Assembly: GCF_017592555.1 (NCBI RefSeq)
Contig: NZ_JAGFNS010000032.1
Coordinates: 1 to 64,000, forward strand
Direction of reading: 5' to 3'
Length of the DNA: 64,000 bases
From: Actinoplanes flavus
GTDB taxonomy: Bacteria; Actinomycetota; Actinomycetes; Mycobacteriales; Micromonosporaceae
Made by a program: the position numbers and the translations under genes. Positions within the stretch are counted from its first letter, which is position 1. The number at the start of each line of letters is the position of its first letter. The notes under the pieces are model-generated. The model was not told where the DNA came from, made no database searches, and saw only the letters and a list, made by a program, of their open reading frames with translations. Shown piece after piece: positions 1 to 9,164 of this stretch.

Positions 1-294
1 CGCGCCTACAACGCCACCAGCCTCTCCACCCCCATCGGCGCCGACGGCACCACCGAACTCGGCGACACCCTCGGCGGCGAAGACCACGAATACGAGATCG
101 CCGAAACCCGCGTCGCCCTCGGCCCCGCCCTCGCCACCCTCGACGAACGCGAACAGAAGATCCTCACCCTCCGCTTCTACGGCAACCTCACCCAATCCCA
201 GATCGCCGACCAGATCGGCATCTCCCAGATGCACGTCTCACGACTGCTGACCAAGGCGCTCACCAAGTTGCGCCGGCAGCTGGCCGAGGCCTGA
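1..294 (+). CDS. SigB/SigF/SigG-family RNA polymerase sigma factor, 3' part only
   Basis: The reading frame is open from the first base of the window and stops with TGA at 292-294, so only the last 97 residues are present. They contain sigma region 4: a stretch with RFYGNLTQSQIADQIGISQM is a helix-turn-helix that would contact the -35 element, followed by a basic tail. The same segment is closely similar to the sigma factor at 34949-36091 (RFYGNRTQADIAAELGIS), so the two are paralogues. This one ends in LAEA with no fused STAS domain. The N-terminal sigma regions lie upstream of the window. Family placement is confident; the specific regulon is unknown. Confidence 0.9.
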   Translation, partial: RAYNATSLSTPIGADGTTELGDTLGGEDHEYEIAETRVALGPALATLDEREQKILTLRFYGNLTQSQIADQIGISQMHVSRLLTKALTKLRRQLAEA

Positions 295-348
295 CGGTCC
301 CGGCCCCCTCGCGGCGCCCGGCTCGCCGGGCGCCGTCGGCATGCCGGC

Positions 349-1251
349 TCAGCGGGTCGCTTCCCGGGTGGCTTCCTGGGCCGGTTCGCCGGAGGTGAGC
401 CGGACCCAGACGATGAACGCGGCGGCGGTGCCGGCCACGATGAGGGCCACACCGGTGAGGAACGCGTAGCGGCCCGAGACCAGATCCGGGAGGGCGCGCT
501 CGGACAGGGCCACGGACAGCAGGCCGACCACCGCGGCGATGGCGGCGAGCGCGGCGGTCACCGTGAGGACCGCCATGACCAGCCGGTTCGGCAGGTGCAG
601 CGGCCGGGTCGGCCCGGACCGGCGCAGCCGAACCCCGAAGACCGCCGCCGAGCCGCAGGCCAGCACGATGAGCAGCGCCGCGAGCACGTCGCTGGGCCGG
701 TGCCACTCGGCCCACACGGTGGCCACCGAGACCACCGCGACATAGCCGGCGCCGAGCAGCCCCACCGTGCCGCGCAGCGCCCGTGGGAAGACCAGCACCA
801 GCACGAACGCCGCCGACGCGGCCGCCGTGGCGTGCCCGCTCGGGAACGAGTTGGGCGCCGGGAAGCCGTCCAGCAGCGGCCGGTCCAGATGGGCCTTGAG
901 CTGCTGGGTGGCCAGGTTGGCGGTGATCACCAGGAAAGCGGAGGCGACGGCCAGGTCGAGACGGCGGCGCAGCACGCCGAAGGCCGCGGCGGCCAGGCAG
1001 ACCACGGCCAGCACCGCGAGGCGGGTGGCGTCGAGCGTACGGGTGAGCACGTCGCTGACCCGTGGATGGTGGAAGTCGCCGCCCAGCAGGGCCGCGGTGT
1101 CCACCGCCTGCCCCAGTCCGGTCCCCACGAACAGCCGGTGCACGGCGAACGCGCCGACCGCGGCGGTCACCGCGACCAGCAGTGGGGTGAGGGTGTGCCA
1201 GGTGTGGCCGGCGGTACGGGCCGGAGCCGGGCGGGACGCGACAGCCGTCAT
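349..1251 (-). CDS. PAP2-superfamily membrane phosphatase
   Basis: A 300-residue polytopic membrane protein of the type 2 phosphatidic acid phosphatase family, which dephosphorylates lipid phosphates or undecaprenyl pyrophosphate at the membrane. The core motifs are KAHLDRP, then PSGHA (general-acid His), then EWHRPSD (nucleophile His with Asp). The first motif is compact, and the third lacks the usual Ser-Arg before the His. At least six hydrophobic segments are visible, including a C-terminal pair. I chose ATG at 1251 because GGAGG lies six bases upstream; longer in-frame extensions run into non-coding sequence. The downstream end faces the sigma factor tail convergently. The substrate cannot be told. 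Confidence 0.85.
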   Translation of the reverse strand: MTAVASRPAPARTAGHTWHTLTPLLVAVTAAVGAFAVHRLFVGTGLGQAVDTAALLGGDFHHPRVSDVLTRTLDATRLAVLAVVCLAAAAFGVLRRRLDLAVASAFLVITANLATQQLKAHLDRPLLDGFPAPNSFPSGHATAAASAAFVLVLVFPRALRGTVGLLGAGYVAVVSVATVWAEWHRPSDVLAALLIVLACGSAAVFGVRLRRSGPTRPLHLPNRLVMAVLTVTAALAAIAAVVGLLSVALSERALPDLVSGRYAFLTGVALIVAGTAAAFIVWVRLTSGEPAQEATREATR

Positions 1252-1421
1252 CGGGGACCTCCAGGACTGACGATGCGCCAACGCCCTTTCCCCGTACCGC
1301 CGGTTTCCAAGCACCGTTTCCACCGGCCGCAACGTGACGGCACCCGATCGTGATCTCCGGGTGCAACGGCCGTGCCGCACCTTCGTAACCGACGTTGCCG
1401 GTGACGAAGGGGATCTCACTC

Positions 1422-2297
1422 ATGGGTCACACCACCCGACGACTGCTCACCAGCGCCCTGCTGGTGCTCGCCGCCGGGGCCGGAGCCGGGGTCGCGCCCG
1501 GCGTGGCGCACGCCGCCGGCGCCCGGGCGACCGTCGACGTCAACAGCCAGCTGAAGGTGCGCGCCAAGCCGTCGCTGACGGCCGCCATCACCGGCACGCT
1601 GCGCGACGGTCAGCGGATCGCCGTGGCCTGCTCGGTCACCGGTCAGAAGGTGCGCGGCAAGGTCCGGACGACCGCCGTGTGGGACCGGCTCTCCGACGGC
1701 CGGTACGTGTCGCACGCCTACGTGCGCACCTCCGCCAAGATTCCGGCCTGCAAGAGCACGGTGGCCACGCCGAAGCCCGCGCCCAAGCCCGCGCCGAAGC
1801 CCGCCCCGGCCCCGGCGCAGACGCCCGCGCAGTTCATCGCCGCGGCGGTGCCGGGCGCGCAGCAGGGCTGGCGGGAGTACGGTGTCCCGGCGTCGGTCAC
1901 CATCGCCCAGGCCATCCTGGAGTCCGGCTGGGGCCGTAGCGGCCTGTCGTCGGTGGACCGCAACTACTTCGGCATCAAGTGCCAGGGCAGCTACTACGGG
2001 CCGCACGCCAACGGCTGCCACGTCTACAAGACGACCGAGTGCGACAAGGCCGGGAAGTGCTTCCCGGCGTCCGACGCGTTCCGGACGTACGCCTCGATGG
2101 CCCGCTCGATCCGCGACCACGGCCACTTCCTGAAGAACAACAAACGGTACGCCCCGGCGTTCGCCCACACGAAGAACGCGAACAAGTTCATCGAGGCGGT
2201 GCGCAAGGCCGGGTACGCCACCGACCCGAACTACACCACCAAGGTCACCGGCATCATGAAAAAATACGATTTGTATCAGTACGACACCTGGAAGTAG
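1422..2297 (+). CDS. Secreted endo-beta-N-acetylglucosaminidase with SH3-like domain
   Basis: A 291-residue exported cell-wall hydrolase. Residues 1-31 form a Sec signal peptide (Arg-rich start, hydrophobic core, cleavage near AHAAGA). An SH3-like bacterial cell-wall-binding segment follows (about 35-105), then a low-complexity Lys-Pro-Ala linker (about 110-130), then a GH73/FlgJ-type glucosaminidase domain (about 135-285) with AILESGWG carrying the catalytic Glu and the RNYFGIKC motif. Four or more cysteines in the catalytic domain suggest disulfides outside the cell. ATG at 1422 has AAGGGG upstream and gives a perfect signal peptide. It would cleave peptidoglycan glycan strands during growth or sporulation. 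The next gene begins 22 bp downstream. Confidence 0.88.
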   Translation: MGHTTRRLLTSALLVLAAGAGAGVAPGVAHAAGARATVDVNSQLKVRAKPSLTAAITGTLRDGQRIAVACSVTGQKVRGKVRTTAVWDRLSDGRYVSHAYVRTSAKIPACKSTVATPKPAPKPAPKPAPAPAQTPAQFIAAAVPGAQQGWREYGVPASVTIAQAILESGWGRSGLSSVDRNYFGIKCQGSYYGPHANGCHVYKTTECDKAGKCFPASDAFRTYASMARSIRDHGHFLKNNKRYAPAFAHTKNANKFIEAVRKAGYATDPNYTTKVTGIMKKYDLYQYDTWK

Positions 2298-2319
2298 TGC
2301 CGGGCATACCCTCCCTTAC

Positions 2320-3306
2320 ATGGGGGAACGTAGGGACGGAGCGCGGCGGGCCACCGGCTCGCTGCTCTCCGTCTCCGTGCTTTTGGCCGGGCTGACCGTC
2401 ACCGTCCTGTCCTCGGCCGCCCTCTACGGAGCCCAGCGCGACATCGCGAGCCGGGCGATGGACCAGCGGCACCGCACGGCCCTGGCCGCCGTCCGCGCCG
2501 AGGTCGAGCGGTTTCGCGGCCTGCTCGACGGCGTGGCCGCCGGCATCGCCACCGACAGCGACCTCACCTGGGAGGACTTCGACGTCGTGACCGGCCCGCT
2601 GGCGGAGTCCGGGCCGGCCGGCGCCACCGGCGTGGCGTTCCTGGTGAGCGTTCCCGAGGACGACGTGGCGGCGGCCCAGCGGCGGTGGCGCGACCACGGG
2701 GCGTCCGGTCTCGTCCTGCGCCCGAACCCGGGCAACCACGTGCACTACTTCCGGGTGCTGAGCCGTGCCCTCGGCGAGGCCGAGCCGGCCGCCCCGCGCC
2801 CGGGAACCGACGTGGCCGGCGCCGGGCCGCTCTCCACCGCCCTGGAACTGGCCCGGGACACCCACCGGACCACCGTCTCGGACGGCTACCCGCTGATCCA
2901 CGACCCGGACCGGCGGCAGCTGTCCTTCGCGTTCGCCGCGCCGGTCTGGACCCGTGCCAACACCCCGGAGTTCCGCGGCTGGGTGGTCTCCGGCCTGCAC
3001 GGCGGCACCCTCCTGCGCGACGTCCTGCGGACCGTCGGCGACCCCGGCGTCTCCGGCGAGCTCGTCGCGACCACCGGCGACGGCGGCCGGGACACGGTGG
3101 CGAGCTGGGCCCGCCCCGGCGAGCCGGACCTGCTCCGCTCCGGCGGGTTCGAGGTCGGCGACCGGCACTGGGTCCTGGAGACCCGCGGCGATTCCCGGCG
3201 GCTCGCCGGCGCCGGTTGGTACCTGCCGATGACCGTCCTGGCCGGGGGCCTGATCCTGACCGGTCTGCTGGCCCGGCTCGCCCACCGCCCGGCAGCCGGG
3301 TCCTAG
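2320..3306 (+). CDS. CHASE-domain membrane sensor without output domain
   Basis: A 328-residue protein with one N-terminal transmembrane helix (about 13-37), an extracytoplasmic region of about 260 residues resembling a CHASE ligand-binding domain (GVAFLVSVP, GYPLIHDPDR, and FAAPVW with RGWVVSGL near the end), and a second transmembrane helix (about 300-322). It ends only a few residues inside the cytoplasm. CHASE domains normally feed a histidine kinase or a cyclic-di-GMP enzyme, but none is fused here. The gene ends in TAG, interlocked with the stop of the convergent CheY-like gene. No clear Shine-Dalgarno precedes ATG 2320, so translation may be leaderless or coupled to the gene 22 bp upstream. 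Confidence 0.75.
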   Translation: MGERRDGARRATGSLLSVSVLLAGLTVTVLSSAALYGAQRDIASRAMDQRHRTALAAVRAEVERFRGLLDGVAAGIATDSDLTWEDFDVVTGPLAESGPAGATGVAFLVSVPEDDVAAAQRRWRDHGASGLVLRPNPGNHVHYFRVLSRALGEAEPAAPRPGTDVAGAGPLSTALELARDTHRTTVSDGYPLIHDPDRRQLSFAFAAPVWTRANTPEFRGWVVSGLHGGTLLRDVLRTVGDPGVSGELVATTGDGGRDTVASWARPGEPDLLRSGGFEVGDRHWVLETRGDSRRLAGAGWYLPMTVLAGGLILTGLLARLAHRPAAGS

Positions 3307-3680
3307 ATCCCGTCCGAGGCGGCCCGCGACGGCAGCAGCTGCGCGACCAGCGCCAGCAGCTGGGCCGGCAGGAACGGCTTGAGCAGCGTGGCGGAGGCGC
3401 CCGCGTCCTCGGCCAGCCCGTCGCCCGGCATCAGCGAGCCGCTGGCCACCACCACCGGGATGTGCCGCAGATCGTCGTCGGCGCGGATCGCCCGGCACAG
3501 GTCCAGGCCGGTCATGTGGGGCATGTCCACGTCGGTGACCACCAGGTCCGGCCGGTGCTCGCGGACCGCGGCCAGGGCGGCGGCGCCGTCGGCCGCGGCC
3601 ACCACGCGGTGCCCGGCGCGTTCCAGTGAACGCTGCACCACGTACCGGATGTCGTCGTGATCCTCAGCGACTACGATCAC
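3303..3680 (-). CDS. Single-domain response regulator (CheY-like)
   Basis: A 125-residue stand-alone receiver domain. It shows the acidic pair near the start (AEDHDD), the phospho-acceptor Asp in VVTDVDMPHM, the conserved switch Ser in VVASGS, and Lys in LLKPF. No output domain is attached, so it would act by protein contact or as a phosphate shuttle. I chose GTG at 3680: it follows GGAACGGGG and begins directly at the first beta strand, whereas longer frames add an implausible Gly-rich leader. It converges on the CHASE sensor and shares the CTAG at 3303-3306. Whether the two work together is inference from position only. Confidence 0.85.
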   Translation of the reverse strand: MIVVAEDHDDIRYVVQRSLERAGHRVVAAADGAAALAAVREHRPDLVVTDVDMPHMTGLDLCRAIRADDDLRHIPVVVASGSLMPGDGLAEDAGASATLLKPFLPAQLLALVAQLLPSRAASDGI

Positions 3681-3874
3681 CGTCGTCCCCGTTCCTGAAC
3701 CGGCTTCGTCGCCGGGGATATCGAGTCGGGCGGCCTCCGGGAAACGGCCCCGCCGATCTGGTCCGAAAGGGTGACCGCCGCCGTCGCGTCCGCCGGACGG
3801 CACGTGGCGAGCCGGGGCGGGGCGGCGTTAATCACCAGGCGTTTCCGGCCGGTTGCGCCTATCCTTGCTCCGCC

Positions 3875-6800
3875 ATGTCGATAACGCCTGTCTCCTCGCT
3901 GCGTAGCCGGATCTCCGAGTTGCTGCCCCGTGACCAGCGGCGGCTCCAGCGCCGCCTCGACGGGACCCGGCGCATCCGTGACGACGCCGCCCGTGCCACC
4001 GTCCTCGCCGAGATCGAGGGCGAGGTGGAGCGGGCCCGGCTGCGCCTGGAGAGCCGGATCGCGTCGGCGCCCCGGATCACCTACCCGGAGGGGCTGCCGG
4101 TCAGCGCCCGCAAGGACGACATCGCCGAGGCCATCCGGGACCACCAGGTCGTGGTCGTGGCCGGCGAGACCGGCTCCGGCAAGACCACCCAGATCCCGAA
4201 GATCTGCCTGGAGCTGGGCCGGGGCATCCGCGGCCAGATCGGCCACACCCAGCCGCGCCGGATCGCCGCGCGTACCGTGGCCGAGCGGATCGCCGAGGAG
4301 CTGGACCGGCCGCTCGGCTCCACGGTCGGCTACAAGGTGCGGTTCACCGACCAGGTGAGCGACGACACCCTGGTCAAGGTGATGACCGACGGCATCCTGC
4401 TGGCCGAGATCCAGAACGACCGGATGCTGCACCGGTACGACACGCTGATCATCGACGAGGCCCACGAGCGCAGCCTCAACATCGACTTCATCCTCGGCTA
4501 CCTCCGGGAGCTGCTGCCGAAGCGGCCCGACCTCAAGCTGATCATCACCTCGGCGACGATCGAGACCGAGCGGTTCGCGGCCCACTTCGCCGGAGCGGAC
4601 GGCAAGCCCGCCCCGGTCATCGAGGTGTCCGGCCGCACCTATCCGGTCGAGGTCCGCTACCGGCCGCTGGTCACCACCACGGTGATCGAGGACGACGAGG
4701 TCCGCGAGGAGCCGATCGACCAGATCGACGGCATCGCGGCCGCCGTCGACGAGCTACCCACCGACGGCGACATCCTGGTCTTCCTCTCCGGCGAGCGGGA
4801 GATCCGGGACACCGCCGACGCGCTGAACAAGAAGGATCTGCGCGGCACCGAGGTCATCCCGCTCTACGGCCGGCTCTCCTCGGCCGAACAGCACCGGGTC
4901 TTCGAACGGCACAGCCAGCGCCGGGTGGTGCTCGCCACCAACGTCGCCGAGACCTCCCTCACGGTGCCCGGCATCAAGTACGTGATCGACCCCGGCACCG
5001 CCCGGATCAGCCGCTACTCGCACCGTCTCAAGGTGCAGCGGCTGCCCATCGAGCCGGTCTCGCAGGCCAGCGCCAACCAGCGCAAGGGCCGCTGCGGGCG
5101 GACCTCCGACGGCATCTGCATCCGGCTCTACTCCGAGGAGGACTTCGACCAGCGCCCGGAGTTCACCGAGCCGGAGATCCTGCGGACCAACCTGGCCAGC
5201 GTCATCCTCCAGATGACCAACCTGGGGCTCGGCGACCTCCAGCGGTTCCCGTTCATCGACCCGCCGGACCGGCGCAACATCACCGACGGCATCAAGCTGC
5301 TCGAGGAGCTCGGCGCCCTCGACGACCGCCGGCTCACCCCGCTCGGCCGGCAGCTCGCCCAGCTCCCGGTCGACCCCCGGCTGGCCCGCATGGTGATCGA
5401 GGCGGACCGGCAGGAGTGCCTGGCCGAGGTCATGGTGATCGCGGCCGCCCTGTCGATCCAGGACCCCCGCGAACGGCCCGCCGACAAACAGCAGCAGGCC
5501 GACGAGAAACACGCCCGGTTCACCGACAAGGAATCGGACTTCTTCAGCTATCTCAACCTGTGGCGCTATCTGCGGGAGAAGCAGCAGGAACTGTCCGGGA
5601 ACCAGTTCCGCCGGCTCTGCCGCAGCGAATTCCTGAACTATCTTCGGGTCCGTGAGTGGCAGGACATCTATGCGCAACTGAAGCAGGTCACCCGTACCCT
5701 CGATCTGTCTTTGAAAGAGGATTGGGAAGCGGGCGTCGCGCCGCAACCGGTGCACACCGCTCTGCTCGCGGGTCTGCTCAGCCACATCGGCATGAAGGAC
5801 CAGGAGAAACGCGAATTCATCGGCGCCCGCGGCGCGAAGTTCGCGATCTTCCCCGGTTCCGCGCTGTTCAAGCGGCAGCCCCGCTGGGTGATGTCCGCCG
5901 AATTGGTGGAGACCAGCCGGCTGTGGGGCCGGGTGAACGCGCGGATCGAGCCGGAATGGGCCGAGAAACTGGCTCCGCACCTGGTCAAACACAGTTACAG
6001 CGAGCCGCACTGGGACCGCCGGATGGGCGCGGTGATGGCTTACGAGAAGGTGACCCTCTACGGTCTGCCGATCGTGCCGCGGCGCCGCGTCGGATACGGC
6101 CGGGTCGATCCGGTCGTCTCCCGGGAGCTTTTCATCCGGCACGCGCTGGTCGAGGGCGACTGGGAGACCCACCACAAGTTCTTCGCCGAGAACCGGCGGC
6201 TGCTGGAGAAGATCACCGAGATCGAGAACCGCGCCCGCCGCCGCGACATCGCGGTCGACGACGAGACGGTGTACGCCCTCTACGACGCCCGGATTCCCGC
6301 CGACGTCGTCTCCGCCCGCCATTTCGACGGCTGGTGGAAGAAGGCGCGGGTGGAGACGCCGGATCTGCTCACCTTCACCCGCGACGATCTGGTCAACACC
6401 GGCCGGGACACGGTCGACCCCAACCAGTTCCCGGACGCGTGGCTGTCCGGTGGCGTGAAACTGCCGCTGTCCTATTCCTTCGAGCCGAACTCGCCGGCCG
6501 ACGGCGTCACCGTCCGGGTGCCGCTCGACCTGATCAACAAGGTCGACGCGGACGACTTCGGCTGGTCGGTGCCGGGCTTCCGCAGGGAGGTGGTGATCGC
6601 GCTGATCCGGGCCCTGCCCAAGCAGCTGCGCACCGCCTTCGTCCCGGTGCCGGACTGGGCCGAGGCCGTCCTCGACCGGGTGCCGGCCCGGCGCGGTCCG
6701 CTGCCCGACGCCATCGGCACCGAGCTGCGGCGGCTCACCGGCACCGTGGTGCCGCGTGACGCCTGGCGGCCCGACCAGGTGCCCGAGCACCTGCGGATGA

Positions 6801-7789
6801 ACTTCCGGATCGTCAACGAGAGCGGCGAGACGGTCGCCGAGGGCCGCGATCTGGAGGTGCTGCGCCGCCAGCTGGCCCCCAAGGTGCAGGCCACCATCTC
6901 CCGGGCGGCCGGCAACCTGGAACGGCGCGGGATCACCACCAACGACTTCGGCGCGCTGCCCCGGCGGGTCGCCCAGGTCCGCGGCGGTTACGAGGTCAAC
7001 GTCTGGCCGGCGCTCGTCGACGAGGGCGACAGCGTGGCGGTCCGGGTGTTCGAGGACGAGGCGTCCCAGCGGGTCGCCATGGTCGCCGGCACCCGGCGGC
7101 TGCTGCTGCTCACCCTGCCGCCGGCCGCGCGGTTCCTCCAGGGGCGGCTGGACAACCGGGCCAAGCTGGAACTGAGCCGGGCCAACCCGTACCGGTCGAT
7201 CGCCGACCTGCTCGACGACTGCGCCGGCGCGGCCGTGGACCGGCTCGTCGCCGAGGCCGGGGGACCGGTCTGGTCGTCGGTGGAGTTCGCGTCGCTGCGC
7301 GACACCGTCCGGCAGGACCTGGTCGACGCGGTCGCCAACCTGGTCACCCAGGTGCGGGCGGTGCTCGCCACGTCGTACGACGTGGAGCAGCGCCTCAAAC
7401 AGTTGCGCGACCCGCAGCTGCTCCCCGCCCTGGCCGACATCCGGCAGCAGCTCAAGGGCCTGGTCCATCCCGGGTTCGTGACCAAAACCGGGTGGCGCCA
7501 GCTGCACCACATGCCCCGCTACCTGCGCGGCATCGTGCACCGGCTGGACCGGCTCGGCGGCAGCCTGGCCCGCGACCGGCAGCTCACCACCCAGATCCAC
7601 GAGATCGAGTCGGAGTACCGCGAACTGCGGGCCTCGATCTCCGCCGGTGGGCCGGCCGAGGAGGGGCTGCGGGAGATCCGCTGGATGATCGAGGAACTGC
7701 GGATCAACTACTTCGCACAGGCCCTCGGGACGGCGTACCCGGTCTCCGACAAACGCATCTACAAGGCCATGGACGCGCTGCCCGGGTAG
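3875..7789 (+). CDS. hrpA: ATP-dependent RNA helicase HrpA (DEAH box)
   Basis: A 1304-residue DEAH-box RNA helicase, close to the usual HrpA length of about 1300. Motif I GETGSGKTT lies near residues 97-105, motif II DEAH near 194-197, motif III SAT near 226, and motif VI QRKGRCGR follows the second RecA domain. Helicase-associated, OB-fold and the long DUF3418-type C-terminal region complete it. HrpA helicases unwind RNA and have been linked to rescue of stalled ribosomes in other bacteria. ATG at 3875 is the first plausible start; the frame stays open further upstream only across the divergent receiver gene. The gene stands alone, with short gaps on either side. Confidence 0.95.
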   Translation: MSITPVSSLRSRISELLPRDQRRLQRRLDGTRRIRDDAARATVLAEIEGEVERARLRLESRIASAPRITYPEGLPVSARKDDIAEAIRDHQVVVVAGETGSGKTTQIPKICLELGRGIRGQIGHTQPRRIAARTVAERIAEELDRPLGSTVGYKVRFTDQVSDDTLVKVMTDGILLAEIQNDRMLHRYDTLIIDEAHERSLNIDFILGYLRELLPKRPDLKLIITSATIETERFAAHFAGADGKPAPVIEVSGRTYPVEVRYRPLVTTTVIEDDEVREEPIDQIDGIAAAVDELPTDGDILVFLSGEREIRDTADALNKKDLRGTEVIPLYGRLSSAEQHRVFERHSQRRVVLATNVAETSLTVPGIKYVIDPGTARISRYSHRLKVQRLPIEPVSQASANQRKGRCGRTSDGICIRLYSEEDFDQRPEFTEPEILRTNLASVILQMTNLGLGDLQRFPFIDPPDRRNITDGIKLLEELGALDDRRLTPLGRQLAQLPVDPRLARMVIEADRQECLAEVMVIAAALSIQDPRERPADKQQQADEKHARFTDKESDFFSYLNLWRYLREKQQELSGNQFRRLCRSEFLNYLRVREWQDIYAQLKQVTRTLDLSLKEDWEAGVAPQPVHTALLAGLLSHIGMKDQEKREFIGARGAKFAIFPGSALFKRQPRWVMSAELVETSRLWGRVNARIEPEWAEKLAPHLVKHSYSEPHWDRRMGAVMAYEKVTLYGLPIVPRRRVGYGRVDPVVSRELFIRHALVEGDWETHHKFFAENRRLLEKITEIENRARRRDIAVDDETVYALYDARIPADVVSARHFDGWWKKARVETPDLLTFTRDDLVNTGRDTVDPNQFPDAWLSGGVKLPLSYSFEPNSPADGVTVRVPLDLINKVDADDFGWSVPGFRREVVIALIRALPKQLRTAFVPVPDWAEAVLDRVPARRGPLPDAIGTELRRLTGTVVPRDAWRPDQVPEHLRMNFRIVNESGETVAEGRDLEVLRRQLAPKVQATISRAAGNLERRGITTNDFGALPRRVAQVRGGYEVNVWPALVDEGDSVAVRVFEDEASQRVAMVAGTRRLLLLTLPPAARFLQGRLDNRAKLELSRANPYRSIADLLDDCAGAAVDRLVAEAGGPVWSSVEFASLRDTVRQDLVDAVANLVTQVRAVLATSYDVEQRLKQLRDPQLLPALADIRQQLKGLVHPGFVTKTGWRQLHHMPRYLRGIVHRLDRLGGSLARDRQLTTQIHEIESEYRELRASISAGGPAEEGLREIRWMIEELRINYFAQALGTAYPVSDKRIYKAMDALPG

Positions 7790-7873
7790 CCGGGGTTGGC
7801 CCGCGGTGGCGCTTGGGGTGCTAACCGGTTACCCCGCTGTCATCCCAGGTCAAGGCCCTCTAACGTCTTCGGC

Positions 7874-8263
7874 ATGACGAACGAGAACCTCGCCTTCGCC
7901 GCCGCTCCGATCGCCGCCGCCGTCGCCGCCGACCTCCCCGCCCGGGTCTACCTCGACGAGATGATGGCCCGCGTCGGAGTCGACGGGCTGGCGGCCGCGT
8001 TCGCCGAACCCGCCCTGCTGGCCAGGCTCGACCAGCACGCCGCGGCGGTCCGGGACGCGCTGCGTGCCGCCGGCCGGGCCACCGACGCGGCGGGCCTGGC
8101 GGCGTACGCCCGGTCGATCGCGGCCGCCGCCGTCCGGATGGGCAGCCCGCTGCCGGAGCCGGGTTTCGCCCCGGTCACCGCCGCCGCGTGGCTGGCCGCC
8201 GGCTTCCCGCTGGTGCGCCTGGTGGCGATCTGCATGATCGCCGAGGCGGAGGGTCTCCTCTGA
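7874..8263 (+). CDS. Small actinobacterial protein, DUF6401-like (tentative)
   Basis: A 129-residue, Ala-rich, largely helical soluble protein with no signal peptide. Segments such as LARLDQHAAAVRDALRAAG and LAAYARSIA resemble short proteins I recall being annotated as DUF6401, a family found in Micromonosporaceae; this match is from memory and was not searched. No catalytic motif can be seen. ATG at 7874 starts 84 bp after hrpA, without an obvious terminator between them. The function is unknown. Confidence 0.65.
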   Translation: MTNENLAFAAAPIAAAVAADLPARVYLDEMMARVGVDGLAAAFAEPALLARLDQHAAAVRDALRAAGRATDAAGLAAYARSIAAAAVRMGSPLPEPGFAPVTAAAWLAAGFPLVRLVAICMIAEAEGLL

Positions 8264-8275
8264 GGGGCGACCCCC

Positions 8276-8317
8276 ATCCGATCTACTTTTTCGGGGAGTT
8301 TAGGCATCAAATCGGAT
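8276..8317 (+). promoter_or_regulatory. Inverted repeat in the LamG gene leader
   Basis: ATCCGAT at 8276-8282 is repeated in exact inverted form as ATCGGAT at 8311-8317, separated by 28 bases of unusually AT-rich sequence with a run of five T. The ATG of the next gene is 20 bases further on and lacks a clear Shine-Dalgarno. The element may be an operator or an RNA hairpin controlling that gene; the sequence alone cannot decide. Confidence 0.35.
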
Positions 8318-8337
8318 TTTAGGCCATCTTTCATCTC

Positions 8338-9063
8338 ATGAAGATGTTCGCGGCTCTTTCCGCCGTTCTCCTCGCGCCGCTGTTCGGCGCTCCGGCCTTC
8401 GCCACCGACGAACCCGCGGGCTCCGCGGTCGTCGCCCGCTACAACTTCGACGGCGGCGCCAACGCCGGCAAGATCAACGACCTGTCCGGGCGTGGTGGCC
8501 AGCTCACCATCCGTGGCGCCAACAACGGTCAGGTCGCCATCACGACCCAGGGCACCAGCCGCTTCGCCTCCTTCCCGGGCGTCTGCGCCGGCAACACGGC
8601 CACCTGCGCCAAGGCGCTGCTCGAGGCGCCCGACGACGCCGACCTCGACCCGGGCACCCGCAACTTCCGGTGGGCGGCCACCGTACGGCTGACGACAGGC
8701 CAGCTCAGTGGCAACGCCAACATCATGCAGAAGGGCGTGGCCGGCACCGACAGCCAGTGGAAGATGCAGATCGGCAAGACCGGCCGCGCCCAGTGCGTGA
8801 TGGTCGCCCGCGGCTCCCGCCAGTCGTTCGTGGCCCGCTCCGCCCACCCGGTCACCGACGGCAACTGGCACCGCGTCGTCTGCGAGCGCGTCGGCACCAC
8901 GCTGGCCGCCTCGGTCGACGGTGAGGCCGGTACCAAGACCACCATCCCGTCCACGGTCTCCGTCGAGAACTCCATGCCGCTGCGCATCGGCGGCCCGAAC
9001 CTCCAGGCCAACGGCGACATGTACCACGGCCAGCTCGACGACGTCTACGTCCAGGTCGGCTGA
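8338..9063 (+). CDS. Secreted LamG-like (concanavalin A-fold) protein
   Basis: A 241-residue exported protein with an N-terminal signal peptide (cleavage near PAFATDE, about residue 22). The remainder reads as a laminin-G / concanavalin A-like sandwich: YNFDGG at the start, FRWAATVRL in the middle, NIMQKG, WHRVVCER, and a final DDVYVQV strand. Two cysteines around CAGNTATCAK and two further ones (QCVMV, VVCER) are consistent with disulfides outside the cell. No glycosidase residues are visible, so it probably binds rather than cleaves carbohydrate. It is followed at once by a strong hairpin terminator. Confidence 0.8.
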   Translation: MKMFAALSAVLLAPLFGAPAFATDEPAGSAVVARYNFDGGANAGKINDLSGRGGQLTIRGANNGQVAITTQGTSRFASFPGVCAGNTATCAKALLEAPDDADLDPGTRNFRWAATVRLTTGQLSGNANIMQKGVAGTDSQWKMQIGKTGRAQCVMVARGSRQSFVARSAHPVTDGNWHRVVCERVGTTLAASVDGEAGTKTTIPSTVSVENSMPLRIGGPNLQANGDMYHGQLDDVYVQVG

Positions 9064-9088
9064 CCCACTCCCACCACCGAACGACGAC

Positions 9089-9122
9089 GGGCCCGGCGCC
9101 GGATTCCTCCGGCACCGGGCCC
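9089..9122. terminator. Strong hairpin terminator after the LamG gene
   Basis: Two 15-base arms (GGGCCCGGCGCCGGA and its near-exact inverse) enclose the loop TTCC, with one mismatch. There is no long T run, as is usual in high-GC actinobacteria. It lies between the LamG gene and the convergent small gene and could serve both. Confidence 0.8.
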
Positions 9123-9164
9123 TCACTCCATCCGCGTGCGCCCCGAGCGCAGCTCTTCGTCCGC

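Noticed and set aside
4754..7600. Long open frame on the minus strand opposite hrpA (about 950 codons)
   Set aside because: In DNA with G/C-rich third positions the antisense frame lacks stops. The product is Pro/Gly/Val/Arg-biased with no motif, whereas hrpA on the other strand has all helicase motifs.
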